Shown piece after piece: positions 8,020 to 16,053 of a DNA stretch of 64,000 bases (position 1 is the stretch's first letter; every line of letters begins with the position of its first letter). Source of the stretch: Caulobacter sp. 602-1. Its GTDB lineage: Bacteria; Pseudomonadota; Alphaproteobacteria; Caulobacterales; Caulobacteraceae. Under the pieces are notes generated by a model that was not told the DNA's origin, searched no databases, and worked only from the letters and a program-made list of their open reading frames with translations. Location: the NCBI RefSeq assembly GCF_003931565.1, contig NZ_RRYI01000002.1, positions 186,001-250,000 of the forward strand, written 5' to 3'. Both the position numbers and the translations under genes were made by a program.

Positions 8020-8787
8020 ATGGCCTTTCTCCGCCGCCTCGCCCTGCCGCTCCTGATGGCCGCCGCGTGCGCCGTGTCGGGCTGCGCCTACAACGCCGAT
8101 CTCGGGCGCGACCAGCTCCTGATCGTCAATGACGACAACCTGGCCGCCGAGGGCGAGAAGGCCTGGGCCGATACGCTGCGCACCGCCTACATCTCCAAGG
8201 AGCCGCGCAAGAACGCCCGTGTTCAGGCCGTCGGCCAGCGGGTGATCACCGCGGCGGGCCTGTCGGGCCGGCCCTGGGACTATGCGGTGTTCCTGGACGA
8301 GGCCCCCAACGCCTTCGTGCTGCCTGGGGGGCATGTCGGGGTGACCGTCGGCCTGCTCTCCATGGTGCAGAACGACGACCAGCTGGCCGCCGTGATCGGC
8401 CACGAGGCGGGCCACGTCGTCGCCCACCACGCCGCCGAGCGGGTCTCCCAGGAGCGGACCTCGAAGATCCTGCTGGGCATCGCCGGAGCGGCGGCCGGCG
8501 GCACCGATTTCGGCAAGCTGCTCAAGGATCACGGGGGCGACGCGGCCAAGTACGGCGTGCTGCTGCCGTTCTCGCGCAAGCAGGAACTGGAGGCCGACCG
8601 CCTGGGCGTCGATTTCATGCAGCGCGCCGGCTATCGGCCGCGCGAGGCGGTGGTCCTGTGGCGCAACATGCAGGCCCAGGACGCGGCCTCGGGCCAGGCC
8701 TCGGGCGGCGAATTGAGCTCGACCCACCCCTCGGACGCGGTGCGGATTTCCGAACTCGAACGTTATCTCGCCAGCAAGGGGTGGTAG
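8020..8787 (+). CDS. M48-family metalloprotease, lipoprotein
   Basis: A 255-residue protein with a lipoprotein signal peptide (hydrophobic LALPLLMAAACAV then lipobox VSGC). The zinc metalloprotease motif HEAGH lies in VIGHEAGHVVAHH, and the downstream glutamate ligand is in RKQELEADRLGVDF. This is the BepA/LoiP-like M48 family, which works in periplasmic outer-membrane protein quality control. It is likely tethered to the outer membrane. clpB lies 97 bases downstream on the same strand, with a hairpin between. Confidence 0.9.
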   Translation: MAFLRRLALPLLMAAACAVSGCAYNADLGRDQLLIVNDDNLAAEGEKAWADTLRTAYISKEPRKNARVQAVGQRVITAAGLSGRPWDYAVFLDEAPNAFVLPGGHVGVTVGLLSMVQNDDQLAAVIGHEAGHVVAHHAAERVSQERTSKILLGIAGAAAGGTDFGKLLKDHGGDAAKYGVLLPFSRKQELEADRLGVDFMQRAGYRPREAVVLWRNMQAQDAASGQASGGELSSTHPSDAVRISELERYLASKGW

Positions 8788-8792
8788 GTCTT

Positions 8793-8812
8793 GTGTGGCT
8801 GATCCGCCACAC
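8793..8812 (+). terminator. Perfect inverted repeat between the M48 gene and clpB
   Basis: GTGTGGC (8793-8799) and GCCACAC (8806-8812) form a 7-bp stem with a 6-base loop immediately after the protease stop codon. No T-run follows, so termination is possible but not assured. Confidence 0.45.
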
Positions 8813-8839
8813 CTAAATGCCCCATCGGAGCGCGTTGTG

Positions 8840-8864
8840 CTTAGTCAAGGCGGCGCGCCCCGAT
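8840..8864 (+). promoter_or_regulatory. Possible RpoH-type heat-shock promoter of clpB
   Basis: CTTAGT at 8840-8845 and CCCCGAT at 8858-8864 are separated by 12 bases and sit about 20 bases before the clpB start. This resembles the alphaproteobacterial sigma32 pattern (CTTG ... CCCCAT), and clpB is a classic sigma32 target. The match is imperfect. Confidence 0.35.
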
Positions 8865-8884
8865 CCGCCTAGGAAGGGGACATC

Positions 8885-11470
8885 ATGAATATCGACCTCT
8901 ACTCGGACCGCGCCAAACAGGCCGTCCAATCCGCCCAGAGCCTGGCCCTCGCGCGAGGCCACCAACAGTTCGCGCCCGAACACATCCTCAAGGTCCTGCT
9001 CGAGGAGAAGGACGGCCTGAGCCGCGCCCTGATCCAGAGCGCCGGCGGCCGCCCCGACCAGCTGGACGGCGGCGTCGAGACCCTGCTGGCCAAGACCCCG
9101 CGCGTCGACGGCGCCGGCGGCCAGCTGTACATGAAGCCCGACACGGCCCGCGTCTTCGCCGAGGCCGAGAAGGGCGCCAAGGCGGCCGGCGACGCCTTCG
9201 TCACCACCGAGCGTCTGCTGATCGCTATCGCCAAGGAAGGCGCCGACGCGGCCAAGCTCTTCAAGGAGGCCGGCGTCTCGGCCCAGGCCCTGGAGACGGC
9301 CGCCAACGCCATTCGCAAGGGCCGCACCGCCGACAGCGCCAACGCCGAGGAAGGCTACGAGGCGCTGAAGCGCTACGCCCGCGACCTGACGGCGGCGGCG
9401 CGCGACGGCAAGCTGGACCCGGTGATCGGCCGCGACGAGGAAATCCGCCGCACGATCCAGGTCCTGTCGCGCCGCACAAAGAACAACCCCGTCCTGATCG
9501 GCGAGCCCGGCGTCGGCAAGACCGCCATCGTCGAGGGCCTGGCCCTGCGCATCGTCAATGGCGACGTGCCCGAAAGCCTGAAGGACAAGCAGCTGCTGTC
9601 GCTGGACATGGGCAGCCTGATCGCCGGCGCGAAGTACCGCGGCGAGTTCGAGGAGCGCCTGAAGGCGGTCCTGAGCGAGGTCACGGCGGCCGAGGGCTCG
9701 ATCATCCTGTTCATCGACGAGATGCACACCCTGGTCGGGGCCGGCAAGGGCGACGGGGCCATGGACGCCTCCAACCTGCTCAAGCCCGCCCTGGCGCGCG
9801 GCGAACTGCACTGCGTCGGCGCCACCACGCTGGACGAGTACCGCAAGCACGTCGAGAAGGACGCGGCCCTGGCCCGTCGCTTCCAGCCGGTGTTCGTGCA
9901 GGAGCCGACGGTCGAGGACACCATCTCGATCCTGCGCGGCCTGAAGGAGAAGTACGAGGTCCACCACGGGGTGCGAATCTCGGATAGCGCCATCGTGGCC
10001 GCCGCCACGCTGTCCAACCGCTACATCGCCGACCGCTTCCTGCCGGACAAGGCCATCGACCTGGTCGACGAGGCCTCCAGCCGCGTGCGCATGGCGATCG
10101 ACTCCAAGCCCGAGGAGCTGGACGAGATCGACCGCCGCCTGGTGCAGCTGAAGATCGAGCGCGAGGCGCTGAGCAAGGAGACCGACGCGGCCTCCAAGCA
10201 TCGCCTGGAGAACCTCGAGGTCGAGATCGACGACCTGCAGTTCCGCAGCGACGAGATGACCGCCAAGTGGAAGGCCGAGAAGGAGAAGGTCGGCGGCGCG
10301 GCGCAAGCCCGTGAAGCCCTCGACCGTCTGCGCGCGGACCTCGCCAACGCCCAGCGCGCCGGCGACTTCGCCCGCGCCGGCCAGATCCAGTACGGCGAGA
10401 TCCCGGCCCTGGAACGCCGCCTGGCCGAGGCCGAGGCTGGCGAGGATGATGGCAAGGCCCTGACGCCGGAAGTCGTCGACGCCGAGCAGATCGCCGCCGT
10501 CGTCAGCCGCTGGACCGGGGTGCCGGTCGAGAAGATGCTGGAAGGCGAGCGCGAGAAGCTGCTGAAGATGGAGGACGAACTGCGCGGTCGCGTGGTCGGT
10601 CAGGACGAGGCCCTGGCGGCCGTGTCCGACGCCGTCCGCCGCGCGCGGGCCGGCCTGCACGACCCGACCAAGCCGATCGGCTCGTTCCTGTTCTTGGGAC
10701 CCACGGGCGTGGGCAAGACCGAGCTGACCAAGAGCCTGGCCGAGTTCCTGTTCGCCGACGAGCACGCCATCACCCGGATGGACATGTCCGAGTACATGGA
10801 AAAGCACTCGGTCAGCCGCCTGATCGGCGCGCCTCCCGGCTATGTCGGCTACGACGAGGGCGGCGCGCTGACGGAAGCCGTCCGTCGCCGTCCGTACCAG
10901 GTGGTGCTGTTCGACGAGATCGAGAAGGCTCACCCGGACGTCTTCAACGTGCTGCTGCAGGTGCTGGACGACGGTCGCCTGACCGATGGCCAGGGCCGCA
11001 CGGTCGACTTCCGCAACACGCTGATCATCATGACCAGCAACCTCGGCGCCGAGTTCCTGGCCAACCAGGAGGAGGGCGAGGACGTGGAAGCCGTCCGGCC
11101 GATGGTGATGAACATGGTGCGCGGCCACTTCCGCCCCGAGTTCCTCAACCGGATCGACGAGATCATCCTGTTCAAGCGCCTGTCGCGCCACAACATGGGC
11201 GATATCGTCACGATCCAGCTGCAGCGGGTCGAGAAGCTGCTGGCCGACCGTCGCATGAGCCTGGCGATCGACGCCGAGGCCCTGAACTGGCTGGCCGACA
11301 AGGGCTATGACCCGGTTTATGGCGCGCGCCCCTTGAAGCGCGTGATCCAGAAGGAGCTGATCGACCCGATCGCCCGCAAGCTGCTGGCGGGCGAGATCGA
11401 GGACGGCGGCGTCATCGCCGTCGGGGTCCAGGATGGCCAGCTGTCGTTCGGCAAGGCGACGCTGCAGTAG
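8885..11470 (+). CDS. clpB: ATP-dependent chaperone ClpB
   Basis: An 861-residue hexameric disaggregase of the Hsp100 family, which works with DnaK to resolubilise protein aggregates. Domains in order: Clp N-domain (1-145), NBD1 with Walker A GEPGVGKT at 206-213 and Walker [10 protein letters not shown], a coiled-coil M-domain (about 410-525, rich in Glu/Lys/Arg), then NBD2 with Walker A GPTGVGKT at 605-612 and [11 protein letters not shown], and the C-terminal D2-small domain. The length is standard for ClpB, and the M-domain separates it from ClpA/ClpC. AGGAAGGGGA supplies a strong ribosome site. Confidence 0.98.
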   Translation: MNIDLYSDRAKQAVQSAQSLALARGHQQFAPEHILKVLLEEKDGLSRALIQSAGGRPDQLDGGVETLLAKTPRVDGAGGQLYMKPDTARVFAEAEKGAKAAGDAFVTTERLLIAIAKEGADAAKLFKEAGVSAQALETAANAIRKGRTADSANAEEGYEALKRYARDLTAAARDGKLDPVIGRDEEIRRTIQVLSRRTKNNPVLIGEPGVGKTAIVEGLALRIVNGDVPESLKDKQLLSLDMGSLIAGAKYRGEFEERLKAVLSEVTAAEGSIILFIDEMHTLVGAGKGDGAMDASNLLKPALARGELHCVGATTLDEYRKHVEKDAALARRFQPVFVQEPTVEDTISILRGLKEKYEVHHGVRISDSAIVAAATLSNRYIADRFLPDKAIDLVDEASSRVRMAIDSKPEELDEIDRRLVQLKIEREALSKETDAASKHRLENLEVEIDDLQFRSDEMTAKWKAEKEKVGGAAQAREALDRLRADLANAQRAGDFARAGQIQYGEIPALERRLAEAEAGEDDGKALTPEVVDAEQIAAVVSRWTGVPVEKMLEGEREKLLKMEDELRGRVVGQDEALAAVSDAVRRARAGLHDPTKPIGSFLFLGPTGVGKTELTKSLAEFLFADEHAITRMDMSEYMEKHSVSRLIGAPPGYVGYDEGGALTEAVRRRPYQVVLFDEIEKAHPDVFNVLLQVLDDGRLTDGQGRTVDFRNTLIIMTSNLGAEFLANQEEGEDVEAVRPMVMNMVRGHFRPEFLNRIDEIILFKRLSRHNMGDIVTIQLQRVEKLLADRRMSLAIDAEALNWLADKGYDPVYGARPLKRVIQKELIDPIARKLLAGEIEDGGVIAVGVQDGQLSFGKATLQ

Positions 11471-11518
11471 GGCGCCGTCGAAGTCGAATGGCCGGTTAGG
11501 ACGGCGCTACGTCGCTGG

Positions 11519-11555
11519 CCGATCAAAATGGGCGTCTTGGGCCCGTTTTGATCGG
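11519..11555. terminator. Long hairpin, bidirectional terminator candidate, downstream of clpB
   Basis: CCGATCAAAATGGGC (11519-11533) pairs with GCCCGTTTTGATCGG (11541-11555) over 15 bp with one T-G wobble and a 7-base loop. The GC core is flanked by AAAA on the left and TTTT on the right, the layout of a terminator readable on both strands. Confidence 0.7.
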
Positions 11556-11679
11556 CGGCGATTATTCGCATAACGACGATATCTTTATGTTGAAAGTCTG
11601 GTTGCGCTAACTAATAATACCCTCGATGCGTGTCTTTGCGGATGGCTCGGCACGCTGCAAATCCGATCGGGGGGTGGTT

Positions 11680-12537
11680 ATGCGTGTCTTTCTAACGCTT
11701 TGCGCTTCGCTGCTGCTTGCGGGTTGCGGCACCGTGGTCAAGGATCGAAGCCAGACGCCGATGTCGCCGATGGGTGGGTTCGGGACCAGCTTGGGCACCG
11801 GCAAGACCAATCCGCCGCCGGGGCGCGACCCCAAGACCTGGAATAGCGCCGATATTGTCACGATCGATGTGCCGGGCTTCCTCGACAGCTATTCCGGCAA
11901 AAACAGCAGCGGGAATTTCGAGAGAGCCTTGGCGGGGTTCTCCGCCGGCGACAAAGAAAAACTGAAATTAAATCGAAATGAGATCGTCGGCGCACTGCTG
12001 ATGGCCTCGGAGAAGAACTGCGAGGTCTATCTACAATACCTTCGCGGCAACCAGGTCGCCATCAAGGGCTTCTCGACGATGGCGGCCTCCATTCTGGCGG
12101 GCGCGGCCACGGTCACTACGCCCGAGCGAAGCAGCAAGCTGCTGGCGGCGCTCGCGGGGATTTCGACGGGGGTTGGCGGCAATCTGGCAGACGCGGTGTT
12201 TTCCAGCCGCGCGGCCGACGCGATTGTCTCGGGGATCAATGCCGAGCGCGCGGCGGTCAAGTCCGAGCTGCTTGGCCGGATGGAGGACAGCTATGAGGCC
12301 TGGCCAGTCAGCTTGGCGCTCGCGGGCGTCGTGACTTATCACTCGCGCTGCAGCGCCGTCTCGGGGCTCGCCTATCTGCAGGGATCCGCCGAGGGCCAGA
12401 AGAAGACGACCGAAACACCCAATGCGGTTCTCAAGCAAACCATGGTCGATGACGCGGTGAAGGCTGCCTTGACGCCCGAAACACCATCGCCGGATCCTGC
12501 CGCGCCTCCTAAAAAGAGTGTCAGGCCTGGGCTCTGA
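11680..12537 (+). CDS. Lipoprotein of unknown function
   Basis: A 285-residue protein starting MRVFLTLCASLLLAGCGTVV, a lipoprotein signal peptide with lipobox LAGC. The body has an alanine/glycine-rich helical stretch (about 130-190) and a basic, proline-rich C-terminus. I recognise no domain. An ATG at 11626 opens the same frame 54 bases earlier and also begins MRVF, but it would bury the signal peptide, so the 11680 start (preceded by GGGGGGTGG) is preferred. GC is lower than in clpB. Confidence 0.7.
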   Translation: MRVFLTLCASLLLAGCGTVVKDRSQTPMSPMGGFGTSLGTGKTNPPPGRDPKTWNSADIVTIDVPGFLDSYSGKNSSGNFERALAGFSAGDKEKLKLNRNEIVGALLMASEKNCEVYLQYLRGNQVAIKGFSTMAASILAGAATVTTPERSSKLLAALAGISTGVGGNLADAVFSSRAADAIVSGINAERAAVKSELLGRMEDSYEAWPVSLALAGVVTYHSRCSAVSGLAYLQGSAEGQKKTTETPNAVLKQTMVDDAVKAALTPETPSPDPAAPPKKSVRPGL

Positions 12538-12556
12538 GCGGGCCTAGTGTTGCATA

Positions 12557-12587
12557 GGGAGCCGCTCCGGAAGGGGCGGCCCTTTTT
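12557..12587 (+). terminator. Rho-independent terminator after the lipoprotein gene
   Basis: GGGAGCCGCTCC (from 12557) pairs with GGGGCGGCCC (to 12582) around a GGAA loop with a small AG bulge, followed by TTTTT at 12583-12587. Confidence 0.75.
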
Positions 12588-12616
12588 CTTGGGCGCGTGT
12601 CGGGGTATTCCCCCGC

Positions 12617-12949
12617 ATGGCCAAAACCACCAAGCTCACCGTCGAGTTCGACATCGAGGTCGACGAAAACCCCTATGTCTGGCGGCTGCATCGCCTGCCG
12701 CAGTGGAACTACGACCCGTCGGAGCGGCACGGCAAGGTGCTGGCCGTCCGTCACAAGGAAGGCCAGCGCGAGGCGCTGATCGAGTTCCCGCCCGGCCCCA
12801 AGCCCAAGTTCAGCGCCCCGCCGCTGAAGCCCTCGCAGATCCCCGTCCGCATCGTCGCCAAGGCCATCGCCTCGGCCATCGAGGCCGGCTGGGAGCCGCT
12901 GTCGCGCGGCAAGCCGGTGGTGATCTATGTGGACGAGGAGGGGGCCTAG
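12617..12949 (+). CDS. Conserved small protein, function unknown
   Basis: A 110-residue protein, MAKTTKLTVEF start. It has no signal peptide or membrane segment and contains IPVRIVAKAIASAIEAGWEPLSRGKPVVIYVDEEGA at its end, written here in parts because the motif is unfamiliar: a helix (about 76-90) followed by a short beta strand. Codon usage and framing by a terminator on each side support a real gene transcribed alone. No family is recognised. Confidence 0.65.
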   Translation: MAKTTKLTVEFDIEVDENPYVWRLHRLPQWNYDPSERHGKVLAVRHKEGQREALIEFPPGPKPKFSAPPLKPSQIPVRIVAKAIASAIEAGWEPLSRGKPVVIYVDEEGA

Positions 12950-12970
12950 GGGAGGTCTTCAAAGCAAAAA

Positions 12971-12995
12971 GGCCAGTCCGAAGACTGGCCTTTGA
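12971..12995. terminator. Rho-independent terminator after the 110-aa gene
   Basis: GGCCAGTC (12971-12978) and GACTGGCC (12983-12990) form a perfect 8-bp stem with a CGAA loop, followed by TTT and preceded by AAAAA, so it could also stop transcription from the minus strand. Confidence 0.85.
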
Positions 12996-13076
12996 TTTGG
13001 CCCCGTCGCCGGGGCGTGGATCTCTCGATCCGGCGGCCGAAGCCGTGAGAACAACATAGCGACGGACCTTGAATTT

Positions 13077-13595
13077 TCAAGCGCCATCTACCGCCCGCGG
13101 TGGATAGCCATGGTCGAAGAAAGGCTTCAGCGCTTTGAAAACACGACGCGCGATTTCTGCGAGGTCAACAGGACTCAGGCGGTCGGGATCCTTGGTCACG
13201 CCCTTGGCGTCTCGCAGCAATTTCAGCCGTTCGGGCGCGACCGTGTAGACGTGATTGCAGACCGCCCAAGCTTCCGGCGCGGAGCTCGGATTAGGGTTGG
13301 AGGTCAGCCTATATCCGTGAGGGTTCTCTGGCTGGGGCTGTTTCGTCAGCGGCACGACGACGTGAGCATCATGCTCTTTCTTCCCACCCCGGATCACGAC
13401 CACGAGATGCTGGTCGTCGAACTCCGGTAGCCAATTGTGCGGACTGAAGGCGCACCAGTAGACTTCACCAACGCGCGTCGAGCGCCGAATTTCTAAGTTT
13501 GGCTTCTTCCTTATCGCCGAGACTTGCACGGCTTTGGCCACGGCCTTGGTCATGGCCGGGGTGGCGGCAAGCGGCGGGCGCTTCGGTTTGTCCAT
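13077..13595 (-). CDS. PemK/MazF-like toxin family protein, no antitoxin visible
   Basis: A 172-residue protein. After a basic N-terminal extension (about 40 residues) comes a MazF/PemK-like beta-barrel: VGEVYWCAFSPHNWLPEF, then QHLVVVIRGGKKEHDAHVVVPLTKQPQ, then AWAVCNHVYTVAPERLKLL, matching the G-x-V-x-W, R-P-x-V and V-D/N-x-x-x-T-V landmarks of the endoribonuclease family. GC is lower than its neighbours. The upstream same-strand gene is a TetR regulator, and no small antitoxin gene lies on either side. The extension could play a neutralising or targeting role, which is speculation. Confidence 0.65.
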   Translation of the reverse strand: MDKPKRPPLAATPAMTKAVAKAVQVSAIRKKPNLEIRRSTRVGEVYWCAFSPHNWLPEFDDQHLVVVIRGGKKEHDAHVVVPLTKQPQPENPHGYRLTSNPNPSSAPEAWAVCNHVYTVAPERLKLLRDAKGVTKDPDRLSPVDLAEIARRVFKALKPFFDHGYPPRAVDGA

Positions 13596-13676
13596 CCGGT
13601 AACTGTGTGGCCGTAAGCTCTACCGTTCAAGATCAATCTAAGGAAGATTTCTAAGAAAATTTCTCGCTAAAAGAGA

Positions 13677-14267
13677 TTAGCGCGCCCGCAGCCCCGCCAT
13701 CATCACGCTGAGCAGCCGTCGCGCGCCGGCGTCCCAGCCGGGTTGTTCATAGCCGAGGCTGAGGCCGCTCATCATCCGCAGGATGTCCTCGAAGCCGATG
13801 TCCGCGCGGATGTCGCCGGCGGCGAGGGCGGCTTCGGTCAACCGCTGCAGCGCCGGCAGGATGGTCGCGCCGGAACTGGCATAGACCCGCGAGCCCTCGC
13901 CCGGATCGGCGCGCAAGGCCGGGGCCACCACGCGCTTGGTGGCCATGTAGTCGATCAGCAGATCCAGCCAGGCTTCGAGCGCCTCACCCGCCGGGCGTCG
14001 GGCCAGCAGGTCGTCGGCGGCCTTGGCCAGCTGGTCCAGCTCCCGCGAATAGACCGCCGCCACCAAGGCCTCGCGGGTGGGGAAGTGGCGATAGAGCGTG
14101 CCGATGCCGACGCCGGCGCGTCGCGCGATGTCCTCCAGCGGCGCCTCGGCCCCGGCCTCGCCAAAGGCCGTCTTGGCCGCCGTCAGCAGCAGGTCGCGGT
14201 TGCGCAGGCTGTCGGCGCGCGGCTTGCGCGGAGCCTTCTCCACGATGGTTTCGGAATCTTCGGACAT
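13677..14267 (-). CDS. TetR/AcrR family transcriptional regulator
   Basis: A 196-residue repressor. The N-terminal TetR helix-turn-helix is clear: LLLTAAKTAFGEAGAEAPLEDIA, then RRAGVGIGTLYRHFPTREAL (about 50-70). The C-terminal ligand-binding half is helical. It is divergent from an SDR oxidoreductase gene 106 bases away, with two palindromes between, so it probably represses that gene and itself. Confidence 0.9.
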   Translation of the reverse strand: MSEDSETIVEKAPRKPRADSLRNRDLLLTAAKTAFGEAGAEAPLEDIARRAGVGIGTLYRHFPTREALVAAVYSRELDQLAKAADDLLARRPAGEALEAWLDLLIDYMATKRVVAPALRADPGEGSRVYASSGATILPALQRLTEAALAAGDIRADIGFEDILRMMSGLSLGYEQPGWDAGARRLLSVMMAGLRAR

Positions 14268-14280
14268 CGACCTTGAAAAG

Positions 14281-14295
14281 CGGAGGCGGCCTCCG
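14281..14295. promoter_or_regulatory. Palindrome, candidate TetR operator 1
   Basis: CGGAGGC-G-GCCTCCG is a perfect 7-bp inverted repeat 13 bases upstream of the TetR start codon. Confidence 0.45.
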
Positions 14296-14302
14296 AATAT
14301 CT

Positions 14303-14335
14303 ATCCGGAGCCATCCTCCATTTAATCCTCCGGAT
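14303..14335. promoter_or_regulatory. Inverted repeat, candidate TetR operator 2
   Basis: ATCCGGAG (14303-14310) and CTCCGGAT (14328-14335) are perfect inverted arms with 17 bases between, in the TetR/SDR divergent intergenic region. Confidence 0.45.
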
Positions 14336-14373
14336 CGGCTCGGACAACAACCCTGCAAGGGATCGAGAGAGTC

Positions 14374-15342
14374 ATGAGCACTTCCTTCGGCGCCAAATCC
14401 ACCACCGACGACGTCCTGGCCGGCGTCGACCTCAAGGGCAAGCGGGTGCTGGTCACCGGCGTCTCGGCTGGCCTGGGCGTCGAGACCGCCCGCGCCCTGG
14501 CCGCCCACGGCGCCGATGTCGTTGGCGCGGCCCGCGACCTCAAGAAGGCCGAGGGCGCGACCGCCGTCGTCCGCGAGGCGGCGGCCAAGAGCGGCGGCTC
14601 GCTGCAACTGATCGAACTGGACCTGGCCGATCTCGCCAGCGTCCGCGCCGCCGCCGACGCCCTGGTGGCCGACGGCCGCGCCTTCGACCTGGTCATCGCC
14701 AACGCCGGGGTCATGGCCCCGCCGTTCGGCAAGACCGTCGACGGCTTCGAGACCCAGTTCGGCACCAACCACCTGGGCCACTTCGTGTTCGTCAACCGCA
14801 TCGCCAGCCTGCTGAAGGCCGGGGCGCGCGTGGTGTCCCTGGCCTCCGCGGGGCACCGCTTCTCGGACGTCAATCTCGAGGATCCGAACTTCGAGACCAC
14901 CGACTACGTGCCGTTCGAAGCCTATGGCCGCTCCAAGACCGCCAACATCCTGTTCGCCGTCGAGTTCGATCGTCGCCACAAGGAACGCGGCGTGCGGGCC
15001 GTGGCCGTGCATCCGGGCGGCATCCAGACCGAGCTGGCCCGCCACCTCGACCCGGCCTTCATCCAGGGCTGGATCGAGCAGCTGAACGCCCAGGCCGCGG
15101 CCGAGGGCCAGCCGCCCATCGAGTGGAAGACCATTCCGCAGGGCGCGGCGACCAGCGTGTGGGCCGGGGTCGTGGCGCCGGCCGATGCCGTCGGCGGCCT
15201 CTATTGCGAAGACTGTCACGTCGCGGAACTGGCCGAGGACGCCTCGCAGATCCGCGCCGGCGTCCGGAGTTACGCCCTCGATCCCGCCCACGCCCAGGCC
15301 CTGTGGGCGCTGAGCGAGAAGCTGGTCGGGGAAACGTTCTAG
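14374..15342 (+). CDS. Short-chain dehydrogenase/reductase
   Basis: A 322-residue SDR enzyme. The Rossmann motif is VTGVSAGLGVETARALA (TGxxxGxG, about residues 29-36), NAG is in VIANAGVMAPP, and the catalytic Y-x-x-x-K is AYGRSKTAN with serine in VSLASAGHRF. The profile and length are like retinol dehydrogenase/protochlorophyllide-reductase-like SDRs that use NADP(H). Substrate unknown. It is divergent from the TetR gene and probably its target. Its stop overlaps the convergent small gene by 4 bases. Confidence 0.88.
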   Translation: MSTSFGAKSTTDDVLAGVDLKGKRVLVTGVSAGLGVETARALAAHGADVVGAARDLKKAEGATAVVREAAAKSGGSLQLIELDLADLASVRAAADALVADGRAFDLVIANAGVMAPPFGKTVDGFETQFGTNHLGHFVFVNRIASLLKAGARVVSLASAGHRFSDVNLEDPNFETTDYVPFEAYGRSKTANILFAVEFDRRHKERGVRAVAVHPGGIQTELARHLDPAFIQGWIEQLNAQAAAEGQPPIEWKTIPQGAATSVWAGVVAPADAVGGLYCEDCHVAELAEDASQIRAGVRSYALDPAHAQALWALSEKLVGETF

Positions 15343-15755
15343 GCTCGCGGGATAGCGCCCGGGGCCTGTGCGCCTCGGGCGCGGTCGCGCTCTCGTCGCT
15401 TCAGTTTCTTCAGCGCCGCCTGCATCGCCAGGGCCTGGGCGGCGGGCGGCTTGCCCGCGTCGCGCGCTTCCTGGCGCGCGGCCTCGGCGACCAGCGGCGC
15501 GGTGGCCGCGTCCAGCCGGTCGAACGCCTCGTGAATCATGGCCGGCAATTGGCGCGGTTTGGGCTGGGGAACCAGCGCGGCGACCTTGCGGGCCTCGGCG
15601 GCCAGCTGGCCGCAGAGTCTGGCCTTGTCGCGAGCCTTGGCGATGACGGCCGGGTCGTCGCTGGCCTCGGCCAGCGCCCAGGCTGCGTCGAGGGCGGCCA
15701 TCAACTTGACTTGCAGGTCCGCGCACCAGGCGCTGGGGGTGGGGAAGGCGCTCAT
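15339..15755 (-). CDS. Small helical protein, function unknown
   Basis: A 138-residue alanine-rich helical protein (MSAFPTPSAWCADLQVKLMAAL) with no signal peptide and a basic C-terminal KKLKRRERDRAR stretch. The same frame continues upstream to 15950 through a repeat element; starts at 15755 or 15767 (MLFPMSAF) give a sensible protein. No family is recognised. It is convergent with the SDR gene, overlapping by 4 bases. Confidence 0.55.
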   Translation of the reverse strand: MSAFPTPSAWCADLQVKLMAALDAAWALAEASDDPAVIAKARDKARLCGQLAAEARKVAALVPQPKPRQLPAMIHEAFDRLDAATAPLVAEAARQEARDAGKPPAAQALAMQAALKKLKRRERDRARGAQAPGAIPRA

Positions 15756-15881
15756 GGGGAAGAGCATGAGGGCGTCGCGACAGGCGGGGATAAGAAACGG
15801 GTGTTTTTGTGTAAGGCGCTGTGAAGACTGGAAAAGTGTGGCGATGGAGCGGGGACAGGAGCGGGCGCAACGCTCCTTTTG

Positions 15882-16020
15882 TCCTCCCCCTCTTGGGGGA
15901 GGGGGACCGCCGAACGGCGACGGCGGTGGAGGGAGTCTGCGCCGCGCCAATTGGGTCCGCGCTGTCCCCCTCCGTCACGGCGCGTATTCGCGCCGCCCAC
16001 CTCGCCCGAGAGGGGGAGGA
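15882..16020. repeat. MITE-like GC-rich inverted-repeat element, copy 1
   Basis: About 139 bp bounded by imperfect terminal inverted repeats of about 30 bp: TCCTCCCCCTCTTGGG at 15882-15897 against CCCGAGAGGGGGAGGA at 16005-16020 (15 of 16 match), with pairing continuing inward. A related element lies at 60318-60436. It fills most of the 298-base gap between the 138-aa gene and the beta-lactamase. Confidence 0.65.
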
Positions 16021-16053
16021 GAGCCGCAGGTCGCCCCGCCCCTGTGGATAACT

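Noticed and set aside
8790..8825. CTTG ... CCCCAT heat-shock promoter reading upstream of clpB
   Set aside because: The spacing between CTTGTG and CCCCAT is 24 bases, too long; the pair at 8840-8864 fits better.
8813..11191. 792-codon open frame antisense to clpB
   Set aside because: It is a shadow of clpB: GC-rich codon bias keeps the opposite frame open. It has no family similarity and no ribosome site, and clpB is certain.
15756..15950. N-terminal extension of the 138-aa protein through the repeat element
   Set aside because: The added residues are translated repeat (PPPPSPFGGPPPP) and have no start signal.
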